Assembly (NCBI RefSeq): GCF_029258575.1
Contig: NZ_JARHYI010000154.1
Location: forward strand, 1-64,000
Direction: 5' to 3'
DNA length: 64,000 nt
Source of the DNA: Brachyspira sp.
GTDB taxonomy: Bacteria; Spirochaetota; Brachyspiria; Brachyspirales; Brachyspiraceae
Both the position numbers and the translations under genes were made by a program. Positions 40,674 to 51,839 of this stretch are shown here, piece by piece; positions within the stretch are counted from its first letter, which is position 1, and the number at the start of each line of letters is the position of its first letter. The notes below the pieces were generated by a model. It was not told the DNA's origin, did not search any database, and was given only the letters and a program-made list of their open reading frames with translations.

Positions 40674-41363
40674 TTATAATAATAAATCTTCTTCGCTTTT
40701 TTTATTATAATTGGATTTTATAGGCTCAAATGAATATCTATGCATATCACTAGGTCCGTACATCTCTATAGCTTTAATATGTTCTTTTGTGCCGTATCCT
40801 TTATTTTTAGAAACTTTATATTTCTGATAAAAATCAGGAAGTTCATTCATCATTTTATCTCTAGTTACTTTAGCAATTATACTTGCACATCCTATACTAT
40901 AAGATTTAGAATCCCCTTTAATTATAGAACATTGCTTTATATCAGTATCTAATTTTATAGCATCTATTAAAAGCATATTAGGTTTTATACTTAAATTTTC
41001 AACTGCCTTAGTCATTGCCAATTTAGAAGCATTATAAATATTAATTTCGTCTATAGTTTTGGAATCAACAGAATAAACACTATAGCATAAAGCTTTATCA
41101 ATAATTTTATAATAAAGTTCTTCTCTTTTTTTTGCGGTAATTTTTTTAGAATCATCAATTTCTTCTACTATATTTTCTTTAATCAATTCAATATCTTCAT
41201 TGAGTTCTAAAGGCATTATAACTGCCGCAGCCGTAACAACTCCAAATAGACAGCCTCTTCCAACTTCATCAATGCCACATATATATTTGTACCCTAATGA
41301 TAAATATTCTTTTTCATATAAAAATTTATCTAATTGAAATTTATTATCCAAAAAACTATCCAT
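40674..41363 (-). CDS. rnhB: Ribonuclease HII
   Basis: YICGIDEVGRGCLFGVVTAAAVI; DDSKKITAKKRE; KGDSKSYSIGCASIIAKVTRD. Confidence 0.95.
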   Translation of the reverse strand: MDSFLDNKFQLDKFLYEKEYLSLGYKYICGIDEVGRGCLFGVVTAAAVIMPLELNEDIELIKENIVEEIDDSKKITAKKREELYYKIIDKALCYSVYSVDSKTIDEINIYNASKLAMTKAVENLSIKPNMLLIDAIKLDTDIKQCSIIKGDSKSYSIGCASIIAKVTRDKMMNELPDFYQKYKVSKNKGYGTKEHIKAIEMYGPSDMHRYSFEPIKSNYNKKSEEDLLL

Positions 41364-41377
41364 AAATTAATACACTA

Positions 41378-43552
41378 TTATAATAATTTATACGCTAAAA
41401 ATACAGCTATCATAACAGCTAAAACTGAAATAGATAATATAGTTATATCATTAATTTTGCTGCTTAATCCTTTATTATTATATACAACTTCCCTATTTTC
41501 GATACATTTAATCAAATCATCATTGGATGAATTATGTGATTTATTAGAATTAGTATTCTTTTTATATGATTCAGATTTTTTATTTACAATATTCAATAAC
41601 TGTTCATACTTTATATTATTGCTATCTAAAAGATCATTTACTGACTTGATAAACTCATCATTTTTCAATTCCTGATTTTCAAGCTTTTTATATATAATAT
41701 TAGTAAATTCATCAAACTGGGAATTATCTTTATTTAGAAATTTACTAATCTCCTCTTCTAAATCTTTATGATTCTTTCTTATATCTGAAAACTCTTTAAA
41801 ATTCTTCAAATTCTGTTCAAGCATCACACTGTTATAATTAGTATTATTTTTTTCTATTTTCTCATCTATCTTGGCATCTACACTGCTTGATAATTCTTCT
41901 TTAAATCTATTAAAATTATCTTTCTCTTCTTCTAGAAATTTACTTTGTTCTTCTAGTTTAGTATTCAAACTATCTATTTCTTTTTTATTTTTTTCATTAT
42001 CATCTGAATAAGTATTTAATTTATCATTAATATTGTTAATTAATTCATCATATTTGGAATTGTTCTCATTTATAGAATTATTAATATCAGATATAGAATT
42101 ATTAATATCAGAAATATTTTTATTAATAGAATTTCCCAAATTTTCATGATTCTTTCTTATATCTGAAAATTCCTTAAAATTCTTCAAATTCTGTTCGAGC
42201 ATTACATTATTATAATTAGTATTATTTTTTTCTATTTTCTCATCTACACTACTTGATAATTCTTCTTTAAATCTATTAAAATTATCTTTTTCTTCTTCTA
42301 GAAATTTAGCTTGCTCTTTTTTACTCTCATTCAATATATTAGTTAAATTATCTATTTCCTTTCTATGTTTACTTGATTGATTTGATAATTTTTCATTAAC
42401 ATCATTAATCAAATCATCATATTTTATATTATTCAAACTTATAGCATTATCAACTTTTTCTACAGTTTCTTCCAAAGCAGATTGACTCTTTTTCAAATCA
42501 TCAATTTCATTGAAAGTCTTTAAATTCTGATCCAACATTACTGTACCGAATTGATTTTCTACAGAAGAAATTTTTTCATCATATTTATTTTTATTTCTAT
42601 CTATTTTCTCATTTATATCCTTAATAATATTATCATAATTTTTACTTAAATCTTCTTTTTCTTTCTTTAATAATTTTATTTGATCTTCTTTACTTTCTTC
42701 TAACTTAGTATGCAAATTATCTATTTCTTTTTTATACTCATCTGCATATGAACCCAATTTATCATTAATTCCATTTATAAGCTCATCATATTTTATATTA
42801 CTTCTATTTATAGAATCATTAATTATATTATTGATATTCTTATTAACAGAATTTTCAAAATCTTTATGATTCTTTTTTATATTTGAAAACTCTTTAAAAT
42901 TCTTCAAATTCTGTTCAAGCATCACATTATTGTAACTGGCATTATTTTTCTCTATTTTCTCATCTATCTTTTCATCTAAATTATTATAAAGTTCTTCTTT
43001 AAGATTATTCAATACTTCTTTTGAGTCTTCTATAGATTTAAATTGTTCTTCTCTACTGCTTTCTAATTTATCATTCAAATTACTTATTTCTTTTTTGTAT
43101 TCTTCTAAATAAGAATTTAATTTATCACTAATATCATTATATTTAATATAATTTTCATTTACAGAACTTTCTAAATCTTTATGATTCTTTTTTATATTTG
43201 AAAATTCCTTAAAATTCTTCAAATTCTGCTCAAGCATTATATTATTGTAACTGGCATTATTTTTTTCTATTTTCTCATCTATGATATTATACAATTCTTC
43301 TAATTTATCAGAAATAGCATTATTTTCTAAATCATTTTTATTTAAAGTTTCTAATAATGATTTTACAAACTCTTCATCTTTTAAAATATCTTTTATAAAA
43401 TTTTCTTTTTCTTCTACAGGCATATCTTTAGAAATAGATTCTATATTTTTTTCTAATTTATCTATTCTTTGAATGATATCAAAAACTTTATTTTCATCAT
43501 TACCGTCATTAAAATCTTTTCTTTCATTTAACATATCATCATTTAAACCCAT
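41378..43552 (-). CDS. Long coiled-coil protein with internal repeats and a C-terminal TM anchor
   Basis: Repeats of NNxxYNNVMLEQNLKNFKEFSxIKKNHKDLE; C-terminal hydrophobic ILSISVLAVMIAVFLAYKLL. Confidence 0.75.
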   Translation of the reverse strand: MGLNDDMLNERKDFNDGNDENKVFDIIQRIDKLEKNIESISKDMPVEEKENFIKDILKDEEFVKSLLETLNKNDLENNAISDKLEELYNIIDEKIEKNNASYNNIMLEQNLKNFKEFSNIKKNHKDLESSVNENYIKYNDISDKLNSYLEEYKKEISNLNDKLESSREEQFKSIEDSKEVLNNLKEELYNNLDEKIDEKIEKNNASYNNVMLEQNLKNFKEFSNIKKNHKDFENSVNKNINNIINDSINRSNIKYDELINGINDKLGSYADEYKKEIDNLHTKLEESKEDQIKLLKKEKEDLSKNYDNIIKDINEKIDRNKNKYDEKISSVENQFGTVMLDQNLKTFNEIDDLKKSQSALEETVEKVDNAISLNNIKYDDLINDVNEKLSNQSSKHRKEIDNLTNILNESKKEQAKFLEEEKDNFNRFKEELSSSVDEKIEKNNTNYNNVMLEQNLKNFKEFSDIRKNHENLGNSINKNISDINNSISDINNSINENNSKYDELINNINDKLNTYSDDNEKNKKEIDSLNTKLEEQSKFLEEEKDNFNRFKEELSSSVDAKIDEKIEKNNTNYNSVMLEQNLKNFKEFSDIRKNHKDLEEEISKFLNKDNSQFDEFTNIIYKKLENQELKNDEFIKSVNDLLDSNNIKYEQLLNIVNKKSESYKKNTNSNKSHNSSNDDLIKCIENREVVYNNKGLSSKINDITILSISVLAVMIAVFLAYKLL

Positions 43553-43723
43553 TACAATATTCCTTGAATTTATATTGTTAACTTTATAAAAAAAAATAAA
43601 AGATAACAGTAAAATATCGTCATAAATATACTTATAATTTAAAATACTAAAAAAATTATTCTTGATATAAATTTATTTATGCTTTATATATGTATAAATT
43701 CAAAAATATATCAGAGGTTAATA

Positions 43724-45118
43724 TTGGCTAAAGTATTAGGACAAACAACTCCGCTTAAAATAATGTCAGGTATATACAAAAGTGGCAGACTTCATCATGC
43801 CTATTTATTTTATGGAGATGAAGGAGTAGGCAAATTTGAAAGTGCTTTAAATTATGCTAAAGCAATTTTATGTGAAAGTGGCAATGGAACATACTGCGAT
43901 GAATGCAAATCATGCAAAATGATAGATCAATATAAACATCCTGATGTTATAGTAGCCGCAACTGATGAGAGATTTAGAAATGCTGAGATTTATTTCAATC
44001 AATATTTGGAATATAAGTTACCGCATTTATTTAATAATTTTTACTCTGCCTGCCGTTCTATACTATATAAAGTGGAATCTATGCTATTTGACAGCTATGA
44101 CAATTATCCAAATAGTGAACCTAAAGAATATATGCTTGGAAACAAAAAAGAAACATCAAGATATGCCCTAATAGAGCCTTATTATTTGGCGGTGAATTAT
44201 ACATTAAATGAATTAAATGCAGATAATGTAGAGTTTATAGATTCAATATTTAGAAATAAGTCCAAAGAGGCTTTAAATATAGCAAAAAATAAAGGTACTA
44301 AAAAGAAAATCTCAATAGAAGGAGATTTCTTCAATGCTTTAAAAAAAATATATTATAATATCATACATACTGTAATACCATTGGATACGGTAAGAAATAT
44401 TATAGAATTAACATATAGAAAGCCGAGAATATCAAGTAAGAGAATAATTATTATAGAAGGTATAGAATTAATGGATAAAAGAGCTCCTAATATATTTTTG
44501 CGTACTTTAGAAGAGCCTTCGGATAATAATATATTTATTTTAATAACATCTGATACCAATAAGTTGATACAGGATGGTATGAAACCTCTGAGATCTCGTA
44601 TGATGGAATTAAAATTTTCTTCTTTATCCGAAAATACATTAAGATCTATATTAATGAAGAGATTAAGACTAAATGAAGAAAAAACTGCCCTTGTATTGGA
44701 AAATTCTTATGGAAGTGTATCCAAAGCTGTAAAATATGTACTTGACAAAAAATCAAATACAAGCGATAATATACACAAAGTATTATTATCTTTTATGGGC
44801 GCTGCTTTAAATAATACCCCTTCTCAAATAGCCTCACTAACAACACTATTATGTGAAGGCGAATATGAGATTGTTGATACTATTAAAGAAATGATTAATA
44901 TTCTAAAAAGGTCTTTAGAAGATAAATATCTTGAAATAGAAAACCGAGATTATATTCTTCCAAGTTCTATTTCAGATGAAAGTATTGTATGGACTATTGA
45001 TGAGTTAGATTTAGCAGTCAATACCCTAATTAATACAAATACTCAACCTAAAATGCTGCTTTATAAAACTTTAGGCAACATTTATATGTGGTTACACAAT
45101 TATAATAAAAATTTATAG
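43724..45118 (+). CDS. holB: DNA polymerase III delta'-like (gamma/tau-family AAA+) protein
   Basis: TTG start after AGAGG preferred; HAYLFYGDEGVGKFESALNYAKAILCESGNGTYCDECKSCKMIDQYKHPDV; IIIIEGIELMDKRAPNIFLRTLEEPSDNNIFILIT. Confidence 0.8.
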   Translation: MAKVLGQTTPLKIMSGIYKSGRLHHAYLFYGDEGVGKFESALNYAKAILCESGNGTYCDECKSCKMIDQYKHPDVIVAATDERFRNAEIYFNQYLEYKLPHLFNNFYSACRSILYKVESMLFDSYDNYPNSEPKEYMLGNKKETSRYALIEPYYLAVNYTLNELNADNVEFIDSIFRNKSKEALNIAKNKGTKKKISIEGDFFNALKKIYYNIIHTVIPLDTVRNIIELTYRKPRISSKRIIIIEGIELMDKRAPNIFLRTLEEPSDNNIFILITSDTNKLIQDGMKPLRSRMMELKFSSLSENTLRSILMKRLRLNEEKTALVLENSYGSVSKAVKYVLDKKSNTSDNIHKVLLSFMGAALNNTPSQIASLTTLLCEGEYEIVDTIKEMINILKRSLEDKYLEIENRDYILPSSISDESIVWTIDELDLAVNTLINTNTQPKMLLYKTLGNIYMWLHNYNKNL

Positions 45119-45127
45119 GAGTTATAC

Positions 45128-46168
45128 ATGAAAAAATTATTTCTTGTATTAAGCGTAATGATTCTAGCTTTAAGCCCAGCATACGCACAGGATGAAAATG
45201 CTGCAGATACTACTGCTGCTACTGAACAAACTACTGATACTGCTGCTACTGAAAATCAGAATGCTGCAGGAGATACTAACACAGTAGATGGAATAAAATC
45301 GTTTGCCCCTTCATTTACTGATTTAAGAAATACTGATGACGTTGCTCTTGACAAAGAATATAATCTTCTTCAAACTAATCTTACAAAAATAAGAGAAGAT
45401 TATCTATTTAGAGTACTTTATAAAGCTAATAAAATACTAGAGCGTTATACTAATGTTAATTTTACTGATACTAATGAAATGTTCTACAATGCTGTTTATT
45501 TCTACGATTTAGTTGCTAAACCTATCGCTAATGATAATAATGTGGATATGGCTCTTCATGAATTAGATAAATCTTTTAGAATTTATAATGAAATAAAGCC
45601 TATTTATGAAATACTTGGTAAAACTAATGAATTAAAACAATCAGACTATGAATTAAATCTTTATGCAGGTATTTTTAATCTTTTCAAAGGTACAGCAGGT
45701 TACTATGCAAAAAGCAGATATCATTTACTAAAAGCTTTAGACAATGAAATTACAGGTGAAAATGATACTCAAAAAATGATCATGTTAAACACTTATTTAG
45801 CTGGTGTTAACTATAACTTAGCTACTATCAATCAAAATAGTGATGTAAGTAAAGTTTATTTCTTGAATGAAATGTTCAATAACCTTTGGGATTTAACTAC
45901 ATTAAAAACTGAAGATGAAAGTATTAAAACAGCTAAATATAAGTTGTTAATCACTAAATATCATAAAATATTATACACTACTTCTGACAGATTCAGAACT
46001 ACATATTCTAAATACTATGACGAGTTAGGTTTCGTTTATGGTAATACTGAAGATGAAGTATTAAGCAGAGAACCAAGAGCTGTTTACAGAGATTATGAAA
46101 ACGAGGCTGCTGATCCTAGTACTACTACAGAAACTCCTGCAACAGAAAATACTGAAACAACTAATTAA
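45128..46168 (+). CDS. Hypothetical exported protein
   Basis: Signal peptide MKKLFLVLSVMILALSPAYAQ and T/A/E-rich low-complexity N-terminus. Confidence 0.7.
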   Translation: MKKLFLVLSVMILALSPAYAQDENAADTTAATEQTTDTAATENQNAAGDTNTVDGIKSFAPSFTDLRNTDDVALDKEYNLLQTNLTKIREDYLFRVLYKANKILERYTNVNFTDTNEMFYNAVYFYDLVAKPIANDNNVDMALHELDKSFRIYNEIKPIYEILGKTNELKQSDYELNLYAGIFNLFKGTAGYYAKSRYHLLKALDNEITGENDTQKMIMLNTYLAGVNYNLATINQNSDVSKVYFLNEMFNNLWDLTTLKTEDESIKTAKYKLLITKYHKILYTTSDRFRTTYSKYYDELGFVYGNTEDEVLSREPRAVYRDYENEAADPSTTTETPATENTETTN

Positions 46169-46195
46169 TTTTTATAATTAATTATCAATATAATT

Positions 46196-46226
46196 AAAGG
46201 CATGCCATTAATTTGGTATGCCTTTA
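46196..46226 (+). terminator. Intrinsic terminator
   Basis: AAAGGCATGCCATTAATTTGGTATGCCTTT. Confidence 0.6.
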
Positions 46227-46350
46227 ACTCATTTAATAGTAATTTTTATCAATAAGTTATCAATATTATTTAATAACTACTTGACATTAATTTAAAATAG
46301 TTTATTATATTAGAAGTTTATATTAAAATAAAAAATGAAGGAGTAAAATT

Positions 46351-46947
46351 ATGTTTGAATTAATGAAACTTCCATATGGAAAAGAAGATTTAGCACCACA
46401 TATGTCTTCTAATACTTTAGATTTCCACCATGGAAAACACCTAAATACTTATGTAACAACTCTTAATGATTTAGTATCTAAAGATGCATCATTACAGGGT
46501 AAAAGCATTGAAGAATTAATAACTTTATCATATAACAATGCTGATAAACAAGCTGTATTTAACAATGCAGGACAGGTTTATAACCATGAAGAATTCTTCA
46601 AAATGCTAAAAAAAGACGTAGCTATACCTGCTGAAGTAAAATCAAAAATTGAAGCAGATTTCGGTTCATTTGATGCTTTTAAAGAAGCTTTCACTACAGG
46701 CGGTAAAACTCAATTCGGTTCAGGATGGGTTTGGCTTGTTATGAATAATGGTAAATTAGAAGTTAGAAAATATTCTAATGCTATGAACCCTGTAGCTGAC
46801 AAAATACATGGTGTTTTAACTTGCGATGTTTGGGAACATGCTTACTATTTAGATTATCAAAACAGAAGACCTGATTTCTTAACTACTTTTGTTGATCATC
46901 TAGTAAATTGGGATTATGTTCTTGAAAGAATCAAACTTGCAAAATAA
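46351..46947 (+). CDS. sod: Superoxide dismutase (Fe/Mn)
   Basis: LDFHHGKHLNTYVTTLN; FGSGWVWLVMNNGKLEV; CDVWEHAYYLDYQNRRPDFL. Confidence 0.96.
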   Translation: MFELMKLPYGKEDLAPHMSSNTLDFHHGKHLNTYVTTLNDLVSKDASLQGKSIEELITLSYNNADKQAVFNNAGQVYNHEEFFKMLKKDVAIPAEVKSKIEADFGSFDAFKEAFTTGGKTQFGSGWVWLVMNNGKLEVRKYSNAMNPVADKIHGVLTCDVWEHAYYLDYQNRRPDFLTTFVDHLVNWDYVLERIKLAK

Positions 46948-46990
46948 TTTAGTTTAAACTAATTATTTATATTTTTTTAGGAGAATTAAA

Positions 46991-47527
46991 ATGAAGGATT
47001 TAAAAGGTACAAAAACTGAAGCAAATTTACATGAAGCTTTTGCTGGAGAATCTATGGCTAGAAATAAGTACACTTATTTTGCCAGCGTAGCAAGAAATGA
47101 AGGTTATGAGCAAATTGCTGCTATTTTCCTTGAAACTGCTGAAAATGAAAGAGAACATGCTAAAATACACTTCAAATACCTTAATGGTATAGGTGATACT
47201 CTTCAAAACTTACAATCTGCTTGGGAAGGTGAAAATGAAGAGTATGAACATATGTATCCAAGAATGGCTAAAGAAGCTACTGAAGAGGGTTTTGAAGAAA
47301 TAGCTCGTTCTATGAAATTAATCGGTGATGTTGAAAGAGATCACAGAGAACGTTATGCTAAATTAAGAGAAGCTGTAAAAAGCGGAAGCGTTTTCAAAAA
47401 AGCTACTAAAGTTCAGTGGAAATGTAGAAACTGCGGTTTCATAGTAGAAAGCGAAGAAGCTCCTGCACTTTGCCCTGTTTGTAAACATGCTAAGAAATTC
47501 TTTGAAGTACGTGTTGAAAATTATTAA
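46991..47527 (+). CDS. rbr: Rubrerythrin
   Basis: Ferritin-like ExxxR/ENEREHAKIH motifs and C-terminal rubredoxin-like WKCRNCGFIVESEEAPALCPVCKHAKKFFEV. Confidence 0.96.
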   Translation: MKDLKGTKTEANLHEAFAGESMARNKYTYFASVARNEGYEQIAAIFLETAENEREHAKIHFKYLNGIGDTLQNLQSAWEGENEEYEHMYPRMAKEATEEGFEEIARSMKLIGDVERDHRERYAKLREAVKSGSVFKKATKVQWKCRNCGFIVESEEAPALCPVCKHAKKFFEVRVENY

Positions 47528-47548
47528 TCGTTTTTAACAATTATTTCT

Positions 47549-47592
47549 TAATAAAAAAAGAAGAGGGAAAATTATTATCTCCCTCTTCTTTC
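47549..47592 (+). terminator. Intrinsic terminator
   Basis: AAGAAGAGGGAAAATTATTATCTCCCTCTTCTTT. Confidence 0.7.
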
Positions 47593-47652
47593 TTATTTTA
47601 AACTATTAATTTTTTAGTATAATCAATAAAAGAACTAAATATTCAAAAATTA

Positions 47653-47985
47653 TAGCCTCTATTCGCATTTCTCTATAAAAATAATTCTTTCTAATAAATA
47701 ATAAAGTATCAATAAATCAAAACTAACAATATAATCATGTGATGAATTATAAATTGCATCATAATAATTTAAAAATACTACATATCCATCCCTGCCTCAT
47801 CAATTAAGATGAAAAAATTTGACTTCTTTTTATACCTGCAAAACAATTTAAATTAAAATGATCATAATTAAAATAATTTTTATATACATCAAATAAATTA
47901 TTATCTTTTATAGCAACAGTCATTTTATCCACAACCTTCTTTATAGCGTAATATTGTTTTTCTGATTTATAAATATATTTTACTT
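47653..47985 (-). pseudogene. Remnant of an unidentified protein gene
   Basis: Minus-strand fragments VKYIYKSEKQYYAIKKVVDKMTVAIKDNNLFDVYKNYFNYDHFNLNCFAGIKRSQIF... and, frame-shifted, GYVVFLNYYDAIYNSSHDYIVSFDLLILYYLLERIIFIEKCE*. Confidence 0.45.
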
Positions 47986-48155
47986 AAAAATAAAAAATTA
48001 TTAAATACTTACATTATTATATTTTAATGAACATATAACACCTTTTATAGTTTTTTTTCAAAAATATTGATATTTAATACAAAAAAGAATTGCAATTAAG
48101 AAGTTTTTACTATAGAATGGCTAATTAAAATATTTTTTATTCAATTCATATCTAA

Positions 48156-49295
<1,140 letters not shown>

Positions 49296-49305
49296 TTTAT
49301 AAAAA

Positions 49306-49346
49306 GCTAGCTGATAACTATATTAATTTTTGTTATCAGCTATTTT
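49306..49346 (+). terminator. Intrinsic terminator
   Basis: AGCTGATAAC...GTTATCAGCTATTTTT. Confidence 0.6.
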
Positions 49347-49470
49347 TATATAATTTATCTATCATAATAATTAAGAAATTTAATTTTATAAAAACTTGAA
49401 TTTTTTAAACTCTTCTTATATAATTATTAGATTATAATCAATTTTTTAATTAAAAATTAAGGATATACAA

Positions 49471-50928
49471 ATGTCATCTAATAAAAAATTTGTACCTAAA
49501 AAGAAAAGCACAGTAGTAAAAACTTTACAATGGCTTGGAGTATCCGCTGTTTCAATACTTTTGATAATTTATTTTTTAGTAGTAGATACTAGAGGAAGTC
49601 AGAAAACTCCTACAATTGGTTCAGTTAATGGAAAACCTATATACTATACAAGTACCAGTCCTTATGGAAAAGCTTTTAAACAGATAGAAACTAATTATCA
49701 ACAGTTAGGAATACAAATTAATAATGAGATGTATGACTATATAGATAATTTAGCATTTAGAATAGCAGTTTCATCAATTTTATTGAATGATATAGCAAAA
49801 AAAAATATTGATGTAAGCGATAATTTTATAGTTGAAGCTATGAAAAGTGAATTCATAGATAATAATGGTGTTTATAATCAAATGGCTTATGAATCGTTCA
49901 TTAAAAACTCTTCTCAATCTGAAAAGGTAAAAATAGAAAAAGATTTAAAAGAAAATATATTAGCACAGACTGTTTCTTCAGAATTATTTGCTTCTGTAAA
50001 ATTAAATTCTTTAGAAGTGCAAAGAGAATACAAAAAGAATCTTACAAGAAGAGATATTGAAATGGTTTATATAAATGCTGCAGAAATAGTTCAATCTACT
50101 GATATATCTGATGCAGATTTGGAAAAATATTTTAATGATAATAAAACTAATTTTGCTCAGGCTGATATTTCTTGGATAATATTAGAAAGTGGCGGTGTAG
50201 CTGATAATTTACATAAATCTCTAAAAGATGATATAACTTTATTTGAAAAAAGTGCTATGGAAAAGAGTATTGATACTAATAATTATAAATTAGGATATAT
50301 TACAAGAATGCAAATGCCTTCTGAAGATTTTGCTAATAAAATTTTTGCTGATAATAAAGGAAATAATCTTTTAAAACCTATATATGCTAATGGTTATTAC
50401 TATATTGTATTAGTTAATGATATCAGAATACCTGAAAAATATACAGATGTTAATAAAGAAGTATTAAAAAGAGAATATCTAAATGTTAATATAAATACAC
50501 TTTTAGAGGCTGAAAAAACAAAACAAGCTGAAGTATTGAAAGCTGCAGTATCAGGCATTAATAATTTACAAACTTTAAATGGTAATGGATATATTAAATA
50601 TTATAAACCTGCTCAGGCATTTTCTTATAATCAAGGAAGATTAAATACTGTAGAGGGTGCTATAATACCAGATTCTGCTTCAGAAGCTTTTTATATGCAT
50701 GCTTTCTCTCTTCAAACAAATCAAATTAGTGATGTTATAAGATTGGATAATGGTGTTGCCGTTATGAAACTTGTATCGGAAGAAAAACCTAATATGGTTA
50801 CATTAGCTTCTATAAATAGGGCAAATATAAATAGAAATACTGTACAAAAAAGAATTAATTTGATACAGAATGAATGGGAAAATCAGCATATTGCAAATGC
50901 TAGAGTAAAAAAACATGAAGTAAGATAA
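49471..50928 (+). CDS. SurA/PpiD-like periplasmic folding-factor protein
   Basis: N-terminal TM; GSVNGKPIYY, SurA_N-like helical segment and parvulin-like region. Confidence 0.65.
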   Translation: MSSNKKFVPKKKSTVVKTLQWLGVSAVSILLIIYFLVVDTRGSQKTPTIGSVNGKPIYYTSTSPYGKAFKQIETNYQQLGIQINNEMYDYIDNLAFRIAVSSILLNDIAKKNIDVSDNFIVEAMKSEFIDNNGVYNQMAYESFIKNSSQSEKVKIEKDLKENILAQTVSSELFASVKLNSLEVQREYKKNLTRRDIEMVYINAAEIVQSTDISDADLEKYFNDNKTNFAQADISWIILESGGVADNLHKSLKDDITLFEKSAMEKSIDTNNYKLGYITRMQMPSEDFANKIFADNKGNNLLKPIYANGYYYIVLVNDIRIPEKYTDVNKEVLKREYLNVNINTLLEAEKTKQAEVLKAAVSGINNLQTLNGNGYIKYYKPAQAFSYNQGRLNTVEGAIIPDSASEAFYMHAFSLQTNQISDVIRLDNGVAVMKLVSEEKPNMVTLASINRANINRNTVQKRINLIQNEWENQHIANARVKKHEVR

Positions 50929-51059
50929 TTAATATAAAAGGCAATTATATAAAGATAAAAGCTATTATTAAAAATATAATTGCCATTTTTATATTTATTA
51001 TAATAATACCTGATATAATAAAAATATAAAGACAATCATATCATTCTCTAAAGCCTATA

Positions 51060-51470
51060 ACTAAAATTTTTATAAATTTAAATGTATCAGACATGATAAT
51101 AGTATGCGATTCATATATTGGCAAAGTTTATAGCAATGAATTTACAAATTTTTAGAACATTGCCATTATAAAAAATAATGCAATATAAAACATAAAAATC
51201 ATATAAAATAAGTTTTAGTCTTAAAAAATACTAAAGTAAAATGCTAAATATACTTAATGTAATCACTTTCTGCAATACTTTAAGCTAAATAAGAGAAAAA
51301 GCTACTCCATTTCCTTGAAAACCTATTCTATTTGCTGGAACATGAAAACAATATTCAAATAATGCAATACTCCAGCTTATCAATATTATCATAGATAATG
51401 ATAATTTAGGAAAACTTTTTATCTCACTACCAAGTCATTATAATAAATGCATTTGAGAATACAAGAAGTA
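51060..51470 (-). pseudogene. DUF486/DMT-family small membrane protein remnant
   Basis: Minus strand: KLSLSMIILISWSIALFEYCFHVPANRIGFQGNGVAFSLI*LKVLQKVITLSIFSILL*; resembles the DUF486 core SWgiAffEYclqVPANRiG...QLKiiQEvItL with in-frame stops. Confidence 0.6.
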
Positions 51471-51584
51471 CTATAGTTATTATTCCTTTCAAATTATATT
51501 TTAATACTATATTTTTATATCATAATGAAATTCTAAAATATTACAAATTATAAAAAATAATTTATATATGTTATTTTGTTAAAA

Positions 51585-51737
51585 TAATAAGCCCCTATTA
51601 TTTAATAGGGGCTCACAGTTTAATTAAATGAAGGTTATAAAATATATTGTATCAATTTAGGGATACAAAGTTGTTGACATCATTAATGTTCTCTAACATT
51701 TGTTAGTATATTCTAACATATTTCAGTACTTTGTCAA
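51585..51737 (-). ncRNA. Candidate short regulated transcript (sRNA or leader-like): promoter, operator palindrome, two hairpins, terminator
   Basis: Minus strand: T/A-tract, TTGACA (51737-51732), 16-nt spacer, TAGAAT (51715-51710), palindrome CTAACAAATGTTAG (51706-51693), hairpin TTGTATC-CCTAAATT-GATACAA, terminator AGCCCCTATT-AAAT-AATAGGGGCTTATTATTTT (51613-51590). No substantial ORF. Confidence 0.5.
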
Positions 51738-51839
51738 TACCTAAAAAAGAAAAAAATAATTTTTTTTTTAATTATTACACTCCCCTACATAGTTTTTATT
51801 AGATTTTTCTATGATTATTTAATTTGGCTCTATTAATAT

